From: Cristatella mucedo
Lineage: Eukaryota; Bryozoa; Phylactolaemata; Cristatellidae
Direction: 5' to 3'
Assembly (NCBI GenBank): GCA_009760855.2
Contig: WPIO01000031.1
Location: forward strand, 2,669,001-2,733,000
Length of the DNA stretch: 64,000 bases
Below, one piece after another: positions 1 to 11,687 of the stretch. The first letter of the stretch is position 1. Each line of letters opens with the position of its first letter. The notes beneath the pieces were generated by a model. It was not told the DNA's origin, did not search any database, and was given only the letters and a program-made list of their open reading frames with translations. Position numbers and translations under genes: made by a program.

Positions 1-1242
1 GGCAGCAGGTTCCCCAGTCCCTAGCCATTTGCCCAGCCGACCGACCAAGCGGTGGGTCCTCGCTGATTCATGATCGCGCAAGTTGTAGTGGAAAATCTTA
101 AAATGCGCCCGTTCTCGTGCAATACGCCGCTGAAATGGCCGGCAGCGAGTGCAGGTCTCCTGGCGGTAGATTATGGCGCTCTTGATTGGATTATTAGCGC
201 TCATGCAGGATCCGTTAAACCAGGCTCAGGGCAATCACCAGTATTTACGGTACATGGCCACAGGCGTGGTTTCCTGCTCTGATTCGTAAGGCAGACGATA
301 TCTAGTCATTCAGTATTTTCAAAGTTCTTCGTAGAAATAGATCAAGAGCACAGTTTAGCAGGTTAGTAGAATAAATGCGCAGTTATCGCAAATGCCTAAG
401 CGAAAGACGAACAACGGAGAAATAAATCAACAGCATGAGAGACTAAAGTTATGATTTGAGCCATTCTCAGTTCAAACACCAGGTCGTAGGGTTAAATTCC
501 TTGCGGCTTGAAAGTAGGCCCGGCTTACCGGCTAGGATTTCGGACAGTCTCACCCGCTTTGCAATGCCCAACTGGAATTTACGGCGATTGTTTTTTCAAA
601 TACCATCAGCTAGTCTGAAGTAAGAGCTAGTCAGTGAAAATTTGTGCTTCGAACAAGTAGGTCGCGAGCTACGGCTGGTGCTGTATTGATGCGCGAACCG
701 TCGTCTGACGAACAGACTACTATGCATTAACGACGCGGGCTTGTTATGCACTCAGGAAATGAATTTATTGCATTATGCGTTCATGTATGTCGCGCTTTCG
801 ATTGCTGCGTCGCTCTGGCTAAGGTCGGTATACCTGCATGCGTTGGCGCGGACGCTACGACTCGCAGGCGGCGCTTCCAGGCGCCGGCAGTATCAGTATT
901 AGGCATGCGTCTGCTGCGAGGACCAGCGCCGTTACGCCGCCGCGTTTGTGACAGCGGACTTCAGCGTAGGAAATGCTACAGCACGTTCGTAACAGTATGA
1001 AGCAAATTTAGCCAGTAAAGCCTCAGTGTCACCAGTAACTGCTCTTCAGCTTTACATGAATACTTTGCATTGTTAGATGTTTTTATTAAAAACGAAGCTA
1101 GAGTCAATGGAAATAATACAAGACACTTCTGAGAAGCTCTAATTCTGAGCTCCCTCATACGGCTTAGTGCACAAGCGCATTTAGTGGACAGTCAGGGGGC
1201 CGTAAGTATATAGGGTAGAGCAGATGCTGGTTCGGCGAATTA
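1..1242. other. Unassigned sequence
   Basis: Only short open frames occur here (longest 84 codons) and none resembles a known family. No convincing exon, transposon end or RNA gene was seen. The stretch at about 840-970 is richer in G+C and CpG than its surroundings but has no recognisable coding content. Confidence 0.5.
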
Positions 1243-1304
1243 CCGCAATCCACCGCAATCCACTGCAATCCACCGCAATCCACCGCAATCCACCGCAATT
1301 CCCT
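1243..1304. repeat. Decamer tandem repeat (CCGCAATCCA)n
   Basis: About six consecutive copies of a 10-bp unit, with one C-to-T variant in the third copy and a degraded last copy. It is a small minisatellite with no link to a gene that I can see. Confidence 0.9.
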
Positions 1305-2737
1305 GTAAACATTGGCTATGCCGAGCTACAATTTTGAGTAAATATTGTAGTATAGTATTGATCTGATGCATCCGCCCAATTTCATTTCATTGCGCGCCCT
1401 CACGCTCATACAAATGAGCTGCGAAGAGGGGGGCCTTACAGCTATCCACCGCTTTAGGTCACACATCAAATCCACCAAATCCACCAGAAATCAGCTGCAA
1501 AACGCATTAAAAAGTTTGGAAGAAGATAAACATGCGCGACATTTGAAATATGCCCACACCATTTTGCGCGATTCCGCTCACGCATTCTCACGAAGTTGAT
1601 CGAAATAAATGGAATCGGCCCGGTAATACAGCAATGCAGTACAGGCCACTACCTCCACCGCAAAAAGACTAGAAATTCACTGCACACAATTTAAGTTTTT
1701 ATTACACATGAAAGCTTTAATGTTTTGTGGCACGCTGACCTAATTTTAAAAAATTGTGCATCCGCTCACGCTGGCAATGTGCTGCAATCGCCTGAAACGG
1801 CCTGTGCAGACACCAAAATCTTTAATTCACTGCAAATCATCTTCAAATTGTCAAAGCCAAGCTGAAATTTACATTGCGTATATGACTAAACTCAGTTCAA
1901 AGCACCCACAAAATTTTATTCTACAGTTCAGATTTGGTTGACGCCGAGGGGCGACGAGTACGTTTGCCAGATATTTTCAGCTTTAGGGAGTCCGACTTGA
2001 GAACAAACAAACGTCGGTGTCGTCGGCCTCCAGGGCATGTTACGGAAAGTTAACAGGAACTCTTTAGAGAATTTTTTTATCAGTTCTTGGGTGTGCCATT
2101 TGAGAATACTCTTTATTCGCATTTATTCACGCTCAGGCAAATGAAGTACGAGATGTTATTGTATGCACTGATGACGCTGGTTACGCATCGACGGATGACC
2201 AGGGATTCTACCTGGACTCTTTGAGATGTACACCGTGAAGCTTGAGGCGGCTGTATGCATGTCACAGTTTCTCATTGCTTATCTTGGTAGAAAACTTTGT
2301 GGAGGGGCGGGCAGCAGCATGAGGACCACGTGACGAGAGCTAGACGTGGCATACGGATTAACTCGTGTTGTAAGACACTTGCTTGATGGTCCGCTCGCTT
2401 AGTGCATTTAGCGTTTATAGCGGGTAGTGATGGGGACGTAAGCATGGTGGTAGACGCACTTTTTATTTGCAGATTCACTTTCTCTTATTCTAGGAAAGGG
2501 CTTAGTGATTGAAGAAGCGTTATCAACTAGAAGACCGGTATGGCAGGGGGAGAGAGGGCGGGGCATCGCGTCATGTTGTCACGCCCCAACCTATAGCCTC
2601 CTGCCAATCAGCTTAGCATGAGCAAGTGACTCATAGGTTATTATAATTGTTATTTTGTTACAGTCGCAAGACCTGCATGGCCATGCTTCGCAATTCCGAA
2701 CAGTCAGTGGAAATGGCCCAAGCTGAGTAGATTGGAA
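1305..2737. other. Unassigned sequence
   Basis: No gene or transposon is recognised. Short open frames up to 77 codons appear on both strands without familiar motifs. Confidence 0.45.
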
Positions 2738-3352
2738 TATAGCCCTCAGAGAACTTTCTGGTCACTTTCAGGAAGCACGATCAAATGGTTAGGGGCAGCG
2801 TGCTCAACGTCAACAAGCATGACATGGTCCGAGGTGACATGCCTAATGTCACAGTGCAAATAGGGTTAGTGGCAGTATACACAGTGTGAAAATGCATAGG
2901 CAAACAAAAGACAAATCCCAATGGCTCACTAAATGCTGGAATACATAAATAATTTTTAGCTTCTTTTTAAATGTTTTCAAGTCAGGGTATATCGTGACGT
3001 CAATCGGGAGTGAGTTCAAGGATTTGGGAGCATACGAACGAACTAAAGGCATGGTCCTCGGTGGATTTAAGGTTCGCACGAGGTGTAGGTAAACGATTAG
3101 ATTAAGAAAAGCAGTGGTGCGATGGTGATGAAATAGATCTGATATGCAGACTGGAGCCAAAGAAACGAGGGACATACAAGTGAGTGAAAGAACTTTGAAT
3201 TCGATGAGCTGCTTTAATGAGAGCCAGTGCAGGTCGGCGAGAAGTAGTGTGACGTGGCAGCTACGATGATAACGACAGAGAAGTAGCCTAGCCGTAGAGT
3301 TTTGCACCAAGTTTAAGCCCCTGATTGCACAGGCTGGTTGCCCAGCAAGCAC
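2738..3352 (-). mobile_element. LINE-B fragment (CR1/L2-like non-LTR retrotransposon, 3' part)
   Basis: The minus strand encodes a 167-codon frame matching the reverse-transcriptase C-terminus of LINE-B. It includes the block around 'LLADLHWL', the 'YAPKSLNSLPI' block, and the 'DLKTFKKKLK' segment typical of the end of CR1/L2-type ORF2. Downstream on the same strand the 3' UTR with the 'ctcagagaact' tail motif is recognisable but diverged. The copy is 5'-truncated and older than those at 17 or 30 kb, judging by its many substitutions. Confidence 0.8.
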
Positions 3353-3540
3353 GGCCTCACTCTAAACTTTCTGCTTGTCAGCGGACGCCATCCTTTCTCT
3401 CTCACTTCGCGCTCCGGAGCAGCCTACCTGATCTCAATGAATATCTAACTGGCTATTATGCACGCCCGATATGCCACTTGCCTGCATGCGTCTAGCACAG
3501 CCGTGGCCGTTATCCACAACCGGTAGAGGGTATTGATATT

Positions 3541-3655
3541 GGTATTGGTGTTACATATATTAATGTAATATATTGTAATATAGTGTGTTATATATTGCAT
3601 TATAGTGTATAGTGTAATGTATTGTAATATAGTGTAATATATTGGTACCTGTGGT
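3541..3655. repeat. AT-rich TGTAATA-type minisatellite
   Basis: Irregular tandem repetition of units like 'tgtaatatattg' and 'tagtgtaatata' over about 110 bp. Confidence 0.75.
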
Positions 3656-5590
3656 GGTATTCGGTGGAGGTTTACCTTTCTCTCTTTATCGCGCTACTCG
3701 TGGGAACGCCAGCAGTTATTGCATAACGGAGCATAACGCATTGCATAACGGATGTGCTACCAACAATATCCGAGAATACAGGAGGCAGGACGTGGCCAGG
3801 CCTGAATAAACGTGGTCTCTGCAATGCTCGCGTCTTATCACTCGTATGGCGTCTCTTATCGCTCGTGTCTTATCACTCGTATCAACGTATGTGAACTGTG
3901 AACGTGTAAGTGAGCCATCCACGTGTTCCAACCAGGCCAGCACTGCTTTCTTGCTCCAGGCGCCGGTTACTGTGGGGCCAGGCAGAAAGACCTTGCTTCA
4001 AGTGGCATGATTTGTAAAGGACCCACATCATGCGTGTGATATCAGCAGAAAGGTTGTTACCTTTTTATCGAGAAAGCTCTTAACTGTCTAGGCCAACTGA
4101 GTTTAAATTTGAAAGAGCCCGTTTCCCGAGACTTCAGCCTAGCTGTGAGAGCAGCTGTGCTGCCTTAATGTGTACCTATGCGAATGTCGTCATGGGTTAT
4201 GAGTAAGAAGGCCTCGCATTTGTCTTTAGCATTATGTAACGCCTTGCTGGCCTTCGCTAAATTTTTGCGCGAACAAGAGCTGTTCGGCGGCGGGCTAGAA
4301 CTCCTCTGTCCTGGAGCAGTGAGCCAGAGAGGAGCTCCAGTACGGTTAGAGAGCAAGAGCTTAAGAGCAAGCCAGGAAGCTCTGAGACCAGCGGTGGCAA
4401 TTCGGCCTTTCGAATTGGTCTGATACCCTCGGGAGCTGCTGGCTGATGTTGGCTGGCCTGTCAACCTCGGCCATAACTCTGTCAAAATAGAATCGTCTGG
4501 AACCTATTCGGCATTCAAGCTGGACAGGGGTGCCCTTTCAGTGGCCTAGTGACGGTATTAATTCCTTACCGTATTGGGCCACAGGTGTCGGGCCGAATAC
4601 CACAATGCTCTTGCCCCGTTGTCTCTAAGTATTTAAGAGTCGAGCGACGCTAACTCTTGGTCTTTGTGGTCTTTTGTCCGGCTCCGCGCTTCGACACCGT
4701 CGGACTCGTTTCTCTGAAAGCGAGGGAGGAGGGCGGGCTGCTCGCCGGCGTGGACGGAACAGGACGAGGCAGCGCTAGGAGGATTCGGTGGACTCCACCT
4801 AATACGGTCGTATCGCGCCCGAGCTGGCATTTTGTGTTTCTTTTGTTTTTTGTGTGTGCGCGCTCGCACGTGGTCTCGGCATAAGGATTTGCTGGTGCGA
4901 GCTAGACGTAGTTGACGTGTGTGGAGTGTTCCTGCCGCAAGGTGGAAACGGAGTCCTAGTTCTCCGGTTAGGGTTTAGGCTCCGGTTCGGGCTCTGTCTA
5001 TTTGGGTCGTTCCCCATTATAGACGTAAGCAGCCTCAGTGTGGAGAAGTATAATCTCCGCAAGAGTATTGGTGCTGTTGAGAGCGTGCGAGGAGTGTGGA
5101 GATAAAACTGAGCTAGACGCGCAGCGACTTTGTGCGCTTGCGTATCAAAATCCCCAATTTGTATGTCTCGCTTTCCAATTCACGCCGCGGACTCACGACC
5201 CCCTTTAGTAACGGTAAGCAGGTAAGCTCCAGAAACTCGCGTTTCGTGGCGGCCAGCAGCTTATTGCGTGTAGGCGCGCACCGAACGGCATTATGCACTA
5301 GGTTACGCCGCTAGGTAAGCGGCAGGTCAAGCCTACACCGCCGAGCCTTCGGCGTTACAATTACACAAGATTAATTAGAAAGTGTTGTGAATTTGTGAAA
5401 TTTTGAGACAAAGATGCCATTAGTTGTTCGTTTTGACAAGATATTTGAGTGTAACGTGGAGCACAGAAGTGTAGTTAAACCTAAATCGAGAATTTAGGAA
5501 ATTTGATTCGCGTGACTATGGAGCTAATGCTGAAATTAACTCGGCATAAGATCGATTCTTTGAGAAATTAAGCAAGCTTGTTCTTATTGT
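3656..5590. other. Unassigned, partly CpG-rich sequence
   Basis: No gene is recognised. At 3833-3885 there is a short imperfect repeat of 'cttatcactcgt', next to an AATAAA at about 3805, which is mildly LTR-like. The part at about 4640-5340 is CpG-rich with several overlapping open frames of 60-87 codons on both strands, none with a recognisable domain. It may be a CpG island or an old retroelement end, but nothing decides between these. Confidence 0.35.
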
Positions 5591-5599
5591 CAATGGAAG
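5591..5599. repeat. Left target-site duplication of the Mutator-like element
   Basis: The nine bases CAATGGAAG immediately precede the element and recur exactly at 7736-7744, directly after it. Nine bases is the usual duplication length for Mutator-like transposons. Confidence 0.9.
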
Positions 5600-5701
5600 C
5601 GTGACAGGACAAAATGTCCCGACCCAAAATGTCCCTGACAAAATGTCCCAGGACAAAATGTCCCCATACAAAAATGTCCAAGACAAAATGTCCCCACATG
5701 T
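5600..5701 (+). repeat. MULE left terminal inverted repeat
   Basis: Six tandem units of about 15 bp carry the core ACAAAATGTCCC, ending in 'ccccacatgt'. The reverse complement of 7621-7735 aligns over almost its whole length. Each unit is itself nearly palindromic (GGACA...TGTCC), so the end could fold into a series of small hairpins. Confidence 0.92.
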
Positions 5702-5830
5702 GATATAAGATTAGTAATACTAATGTTATTTTGAACAGATTTTATTAAAAGCAAGAGGTAAATAAATATATAAGAGTAAGAAGTTATATCCAGTTATTTT
5801 GGAGACAGTCTCTTCTCATACAACATTAAT

Positions 5831-7168
5831 TCAAAGGATTCTAGAAATGTCAGTAAGATACTGCATTCTGACACGGTTGTAGTAATCAGAAACCACGGTG
5901 AACAAGGCTTCATCTACTTGCTTGTATGTCTTGCCTTTTTTTCTCTGTGGTTGACCAAGTTCCAGTTGTCTGCGAAACAGTGCCATGCTGTGTTGTCCCA
6001 TCTTGATTTTCTTTGATAAGGCAATCGCAGTTGGATGTGCAATTCCAACTGAGTTTTTGAAGCTCTTATGACATCCTTCGACTGCATTATTGCTACGAGG
6101 TAGTTTATTAACGACGCGGTCGTAGTGGTTCCACAGCGTAAGTTCAAACCTTGGTGGAGTTCTTCTGTTTCGCCTCTGTCTCCCGATAAAATTGTCCTCA
6201 AAGTAGTCCAGAGTGACATCCATATTACGATAATCATCATCATCTGTAGGCTCCTCAAAAGCTGCAATGACATCCGCAGTAGGAAAAAATGCAAGAGCCA
6301 TTAGACGCTTTACCTTAGTAGCAAATTCAGGATCGTTATTGTAAGTGGCTGCTAATCCATGCTGTTGCACTTGTCTCCATATGCATTGCCCGAAATGAAA
6401 CATTCAACCCACCATTTTTGCATTCGGGAACTTGTCTTTGAAGGCGTTGATAGCAGCCAGCTCGAAGTCCGTAACAATGGATAAAGGTTGTCCAACGTTC
6501 GACAGCGTCGTTATGTGATTGAGAAATCTACCATATACTGCTTGAGAACGACCCGGCTGTAGAGCATATGCACATGGGAATATGGAGTTGTTGTGGAATC
6601 CATGTAAGGTGTAAAGCTGATTAAAGCCTTCAGGTGTGACACGAAATGTTCCGTCAGCGAACCAATGCTGACACTGTTGCAGAAAATGTAGATCGTCATC
6701 CGCAGCAAAGATGAGCATGTCGTCATCTTCGATTCTTAAAAATATGTTACCGTCTTGTGTCGTACGACATATATCATCTCCATCTGCAATACTTCTGGTC
6801 TTCAAACGCTGTCTTCGGACATAACGTGATAAGGTCTCATGAGCAGGTAGAAGATGGGCGTCGTCAACAGGTACAGCCAGCAGAGCCCGTTGTACAATGC
6901 GTCTACAGGGTTCTTCTGTTTCCCGAGCCTGCCTCTTCATTTCTCTTCTTGCTTCTTTAACAGACGCTCTTCCGTGGGTAACTGCATGACTATGCGTTCC
7001 AACTTCCTCAATAATTGCATTATTCAGAGTATGAATTCGCACCCCACAGTTTCGGTCCTCGCAACGCCAAATTTCTTTTCCATCTTCACCATTTCTATGC
7101 TTCGTGAATAAGAATTCTCCGACTACAAGCTTCATTGTTCCCTTCTGTGACGTTATGAATTTCATCAT
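5831..7168 (-). pseudogene. MULE transposase (FLYWCH + DDE), interrupted by one TGA
   Basis: The frame opens with two ATGs (7168) and runs 446 codons to a TGA at 5831, with a single in-frame TGA at 6404-6406 as codon 255. Residues about 14-62 form a FLYWCH zinc finger, with 'WRC', a second Cys five residues later and a closing HSH. The MULE catalytic core follows. Asp172 lies in 'WFADGTFRV', Asp234 in 'SIVTDFELA', and Glu364 in 'NNAVEGCHKSF', giving the DDE triad that cuts and joins DNA at element ends. The TGA falls right before 'MFHFGQCIW', where relatives normally have an aromatic or Cys residue, so it looks like one point mutation. Everything else is open, so inactivation is recent or the stop is suppressed. 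Confidence 0.9.
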
Positions 7169-7620
7169 CTTCCTTACTTATTTCTTTATCTTTTATTAAA
7201 CATTCGAATTACATTTACAGTTATATAAATACTAATCGCCTCGAAATCTTGTAAATTATTTACTACACTGCAAATCTATCACCTACTAAAACAAACAGTT
7301 TTAGTATAAGAACCTTCAGTGTAACTTCCACATATTTATACGTTTAAAGTGAATCAGAAGCCATTCATTAGTAAATATAACTGTAAAATTTGATATCTTA
7401 TCATTTAAGTTTGCTTGATTAATAAGACTATGGCACATGGCTTCATTTAAAGAGGCCTTTGATTAACTGCACATGCATATGTCGAGACTGACGGTCTCAA
7501 GTAATCTCATCAGTCTTCATTAAATATTAAAACTTTACATGCTACATTTTATTGGTGAAATATCGAAGCCTATTAATTATTATATATTTAAAATAACCTG
7601 AATATGATTAATTTATTGTA

Positions 7621-7735
7621 ACATGTGGGGACATTTTGTCCGGGACGTTTTTGTATGGGAACATTTTGTCCTGGGACATTTAGTCAGGGACATTATGTCC
7701 GGGACATTTCGTCCGGGGACATTTGGTCCTAGTAC
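7621..7735 (-). repeat. MULE right terminal inverted repeat
   Basis: This is the mirror of 5600-5701, with about seven GGACATTTTGTCC-like units; one unit more than the left end accounts for the extra length. The outermost units have drifted most. Confidence 0.92.
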
Positions 7736-7744
7736 CAATGGAAG
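7736..7744. repeat. Right target-site duplication of the MULE
   Basis: CAATGGAAG, identical to 5591-5599. Confidence 0.9.
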
Positions 7745-8185
7745 TGATATGCGCTTGCATTATTCAGGGACTATAGATGAGAAAATATGGTACTGCTCTT
7801 CGAGGCTTTAGCCTGGGAGTCACCCGATATTCTAGATGAGCGAGCCAGCGCACCCGGGCCTTATACTCGCGCGGATTTCACGTGCCGGTACTTCCTTGTA
7901 GAATGACCTGATGCTGCCTTGTTCGCATCCAGTATAGACACAATCCGTACATATATAAAATGCCGCAGCCAGCGAGCCCTAAGTCAGGCTGGAAAGCACA
8001 TATAGCCAGACTTACAGTGTAAGTGAGACAGGAGTATTAATCGAGGAAAACATCATTCGTTGGTAACTGCCACGCTTCCAGCTCGTGCCTTGAACTGGGC
8101 AGTGACTAAAAAGGGTAATCGGGCTGACGCAAAATGTTGGAGCTATTGGAGAGTACAGAGCAAAGAAACGGCTTTAATCTCATCT
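7745..8185. other. Unassigned sequence
   Basis: No gene is recognised. A TATATAAAA string at 7952-7960 resembles a TATA box, but no start or reading frame follows that I can tie to it. Confidence 0.4.
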
Positions 8186-8348
8186 AGGCGCAAGTACTCT
8201 GCGACGGCGGTTTGAAGAGCTCGGGAATTTTACGATTTAAGTTTGCAGAGCCCAGATACAATTGTTAGGCGCAAGTACTCTGCGACGACGGTTTGAAGAG
8301 CCCGGGGAATTTTACGATTTAAGTTTGTAGAGCCCAGATACAATTGTT
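8186..8348. repeat. 81-bp direct tandem duplication
   Basis: The block 8186-8266 is repeated head-to-tail at 8267-8348 with about three substitutions and one added G. Both copies begin 'aggcgcaagtactctgcga' and end 'cagatacaattgtt'. High identity indicates a recent duplication. Confidence 0.93.
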
Positions 8349-8965
8349 CAAAAGAGTATAATTTATCTTTTTTCCAACTCGAAATAGATATCCTACTTTT
8401 TTACGGCGAAAGATAATAAATAGTGCATTGCCCATTCGCAGGGAGAGCTTTCACCAAGTGACGGCTAGTCGCGATTTCTCCTTAAAAACTGGCCTTAACT
8501 TGGATTAACTGGCTAAAACCGTGACATAGAAACGTATTCCAATCAATTTACAGCTGTAAACTTCAACGGCATTCCATTAAAATATAGACAAGACATAACT
8601 TTCTCCATGCTTTAAAATGCGAAATAGAGTGTAATCATTTTAGCTAGTTGCTGCCCCTATTGCAATGCATCCATAATAGCCTTTGAGCTTCATTTGTCCA
8701 TTAAGTTCCATGAACAGCTAAGACTTATACGATAAACAAGCGACAGCCATGCGCTCGACGACAGCAGCAAGATAAGCACCTAAAAGCAGTCACCAATACA
8801 AGTCAGCAGTGTTTTTCATGGCATCCTTTAATGAGGCTGACAGCACGATCATGACTAGCACACCCTCACTGCTGCTCCAATAAGCATGTAGGTGGCATGT
8901 AATTCGCAGGTGACATGATAAGTAAACAAATTTGAGATCAGATTTTCTCTATGCCGTCCAGTACT
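8349..8965. other. Unassigned sequence downstream of receptor copy 1
   Basis: AT-rich, with no recognisable coding sequence or transposon end. It may include the former 3' untranslated region of the decayed receptor copy 1. Confidence 0.4.
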
Positions 8966-8968
8966 CCC

Positions 8969-8973
8969 ACACA

Positions 8974-9009
<36 letters not shown>
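8969..9009. repeat. (AC)n microsatellite
   Basis: About twenty AC dinucleotides with one CG interruption, ending in 'atatat'. Confidence 0.95.
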
Positions 9010-9015
<6 letters not shown>

Positions 9016-9038
9016 ATTCATGAATTCCATCCATATCC

Positions 9039-10644
9039 TCAATGAGGCTGTCGTGCAGACGAGACAGAAGACAGCGGAGTCAGTTCTGAGTTTCTACCGG
9101 GTCGAGCCCTTCGAAATCTCATGCGAAGTCTCAGTTCGACTAACGATTCTAACTTGCAAACGAATACTGTGAATACGAATATGCCCTGCAGGAAATTGAG
9201 AAGTGAGAAGGTGCAGTGGAGCGCCTCTGAATTTTTCACAGACGCCAGCACAGCAAATATTTACATGATGCCAATCGAAAAGATGAGCTTAAGGTTTAAC
9301 AAAGTTTCTCATACTAGACACTTCTGACAGCTTTCATTTTCCTTGCTGTGATCTCCAGTTTGATTATCACGAAACAGTACGCACAAATGTTAATAGTAAG
9401 AAAAACGCTCAGCGGTGCCAAGAACAGTGATTGATTTCCGAGCCTGGTGCTGAAAGAAGCACTGAGGCAGACCATAAACGGGCCTGAAGGTCAATGTTAG
9501 TGAGTCAGCTGCTAATCATAATCCGATTTACACCAGCGGCATTTTCCAAGCCACGGCGTAGTAGATAATTCGCCTGCTGCGGGTCACGTCTTCCGCGACA
9601 TGAACTCATAGAGCCGGAGCAATCCCTGTCGAATATAAGGCGGTTCAGACGAAGGCCGCTATTAAAAAATAGTGAATTAATACCGCAAGAGCGGCACATG
9701 CCACCAGTGAGTCGCCAGCAAGAGGACGGACTAGAAAAAAAACATAAGAAGCTAAGAACAAGGAGATCGACTGGTGTAGCAGCACTTATCCAGGGAAGCG
9801 GCTTAACAATGAAAAAGCTGCGAAAAAAAGACAGAGGCTAATCTCTGAAAAACAGAGTGCAATGGCTGACACGTAATCTTGAACGACTGGGCATCATATG
9901 GCAGTAACGGAATTAGTAGCTACACACACCAATGCGGTATCGCCTCGAACCAAGTACATTAGGTAGTCGTACTGACGAAGCTTGGTTCCCACCTGAGCGA
10001 AAAGGGAGCCATTTCCAATCAAAAAGTTTGTGTAATGTTCGACTACACAGCTGAAACATAGCACTGTCGTGTCGTTCACTAATACCATGAAAGTGTTGTC
10101 AAGAAAAGTTGAGTTTCGGACCTGAATCCCTAATGCAGCACTTTGCCGTTCTGCAAAAATACACTGGTTGGTTCCATTGATTGGGCGGCAGCTTCCGCTC
10201 ACGTGCTCCATGCCCTGTGGACATGCAATCGAGCATCCTGCAGCTCCGGAGCTGCCAAGTGGGCAGACTTGCACGCTCCGATAGAGCTGAGAGAAAGTAA
10301 GTCCATCCGCCGCTGGACTGAAGGTCTCCAGAGGCGTGAATACAGCTGCCAGAGTTCGGGGTGAGGAGAATAGAGAAGCTTAAAGGCAGAGATCAACATT
10401 GGGTGGGTGAATTTAGAGCTTGTCATGTCAATGCAGAGGCGTCTGAAAATCTGTTGCCCAGACCACAGTCAATGTTCTTATTTGCGGTTCCTTCACCGTC
10501 ATACACATAAGCAGCTGGACCGTTCGTGCAAGCGATTTACAGAGCTGTGAAGTCCAGATTAGTTTCAGCCGCTTGGCAGCTTCTGCAGAGCTTCGTGGGA
10601 GAACTGGCGGCGTTGGTGGAGCATAAGCTAAGCGGCAAGCTTTG
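9039..10644 (-). pseudogene. Receptor copy 1, exon 3 (ectodomain + 7TM), frameshifted
   Basis: The acceptor AG is at 10646-10645 and the exon opens with the same codons as copy 2 (K-A-C-R-L). The frame breaks within about 100 bases. It is open again at 10274-9894, reading 'MQVCPLGSSGAAGCS' and the N-glycosylation-rich ectodomain, and fails at the TM1 entrance. The C-terminal piece 9251-9039 retains TM6-TM7 and a divergent tail. The subregion 10132-10384 is about 97% identical to copy 3, far above the flanking sequence. Confidence 0.87.
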
Positions 10645-11687
10645 CTACAACACGTTGGTCATATATTAGCACTGTTAATACAAGGAATTTGGGATTAAGC
10701 AATTGCGAGAAATCCCTCATAATAAAAGCAATATATTCTAAATACTTTAATATGACTGACTGGTGAGTCAATTTGTCACACATATGCAGACATATTAGAT
10801 CTATGATTGAGTATCCAACCTGAAACATCTCGATAATGCTAATCCACGCGATAACTTAATTAGAACTTTGAGGAAGGAACTCGCTCTTCGTGAAATGACT
10901 TGTGAGTTTGAGTTCGGCTGTTGCCGATCCTTCATTGTCCAGTGCAAGTTCTTCTGCCTCCATTTGAATGAGGCTGGTGAATCAACTAATGTTTTTTCTC
11001 TGAAGCTGTCTCTGCTTGAAAGGACAGTGGTAAGTAGAGGTGCAAGCAAACCGATAGTCTTTATGATAGTAAGAATTCATAAAAGAATAAGAACCTATTG
11101 AAGGCTAGTAAGGTAATTTGCTTTTATAGTTTCAGAGGCCTTTAGATTAACTCCCGCTAGCTCAAGGAGTACGCTTTTCTGTTCTTTCTGTTCTTTCTGT
11201 TCTTTCTCTGCTTTTTCTGCAACAAATCGCTCTATGTGCCATAGAGTCTGATAATTCTGACGGAAGATTTCGCTTCCTAGAATAAAGCATTAAGGACATT
11301 ATTTAGAATTACTGCTAGTGATTAGCCGGTCAACTTCAGCAGGTTGAACAGTAGAGAAAGCAGTTCGGAAAACTGATTGGCTCTAGGTCAGGGCTGAACT
11401 AACATACAGAAAGAATTTATATTAGAATACGGACAACAACACTGCAGATCTTCGTTTAAGAAACGAAAAGGAAATGGAGCACTCTATAACGACACACATA
11501 CGGATGTTAAGAGAGCCATTTCCTGCGTTGCACAAATGATAAAGGCGATATGCAAGTAGCTTGAGAGAGTGAGCTGTTTGTCCCCCCCCATGCTGAGGTG
11601 GACTGACATAATAAGCAGCTGCTGGCTCGAGTCAAAGCGGCAGCTTCCGTATTGACTTTAGCTATTGAAGAACTGCTGAGCTTGTAC
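10645..11687 (-). other. Intron 2 of receptor copy 1
   Basis: Non-coding apart from chance frames. It carries the TTCTTTCTG repeat at 11166-11212 and no other recognised element. Confidence 0.6.
11166..11212. repeat. TTCTTTCTG minisatellite
   Basis: About four to five tandem units of nine bases on the plus strand, in intron 2 of receptor copy 1. Confidence 0.85.

Larger units (their letters stand above)
5600..7735 (-). mobile_element. Mutator-like DNA transposon (MULE), full length
   Basis: This 2,136-bp element is delimited by 100-115-bp inverted repeats and an exact 9-bp direct duplication (5591-5599 and 7736-7744). It carries a single minus-strand transposase frame with FLYWCH zinc-finger and MULE DDE domains. 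Its ends are tandem near-palindromic units resembling GGACAAAATGTCC, six at the left and about seven at the right, in mirror order and with the same unit-by-unit variants (for example the fifth left unit, 'atacaaaaatgtcc', has its mate at the right). A putative poly(A) signal for the transposase, AATAAA on the minus strand, lies at 5741-5746, about 90 bp past the stop. One in-frame TGA makes this copy non-autonomous unless it is read through. Confidence 0.93.

Noticed and set aside
746-1000. 84-codon frame as a gene
   Set aside because: Arg/Cys-rich composition looks like translated CpG-rich non-coding DNA; no family resemblance.
3640-3990. LTR-like stretch with AATAAA and short CT-rich repeats
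   Set aside because: No TG...CA termini, target duplication or second copy could be found, so it was left as unassigned.
4633-5105. Overlapping CpG-rich frames as possible exons
   Set aside because: Frames are open on both strands, as expected for CpG-rich DNA low in stop codons, and none shows a domain.
7952-7960. TATATAAAA as a promoter
   Set aside because: No reading frame or exon follows that could belong to it, and such strings are expected by chance in AT-rich DNA.
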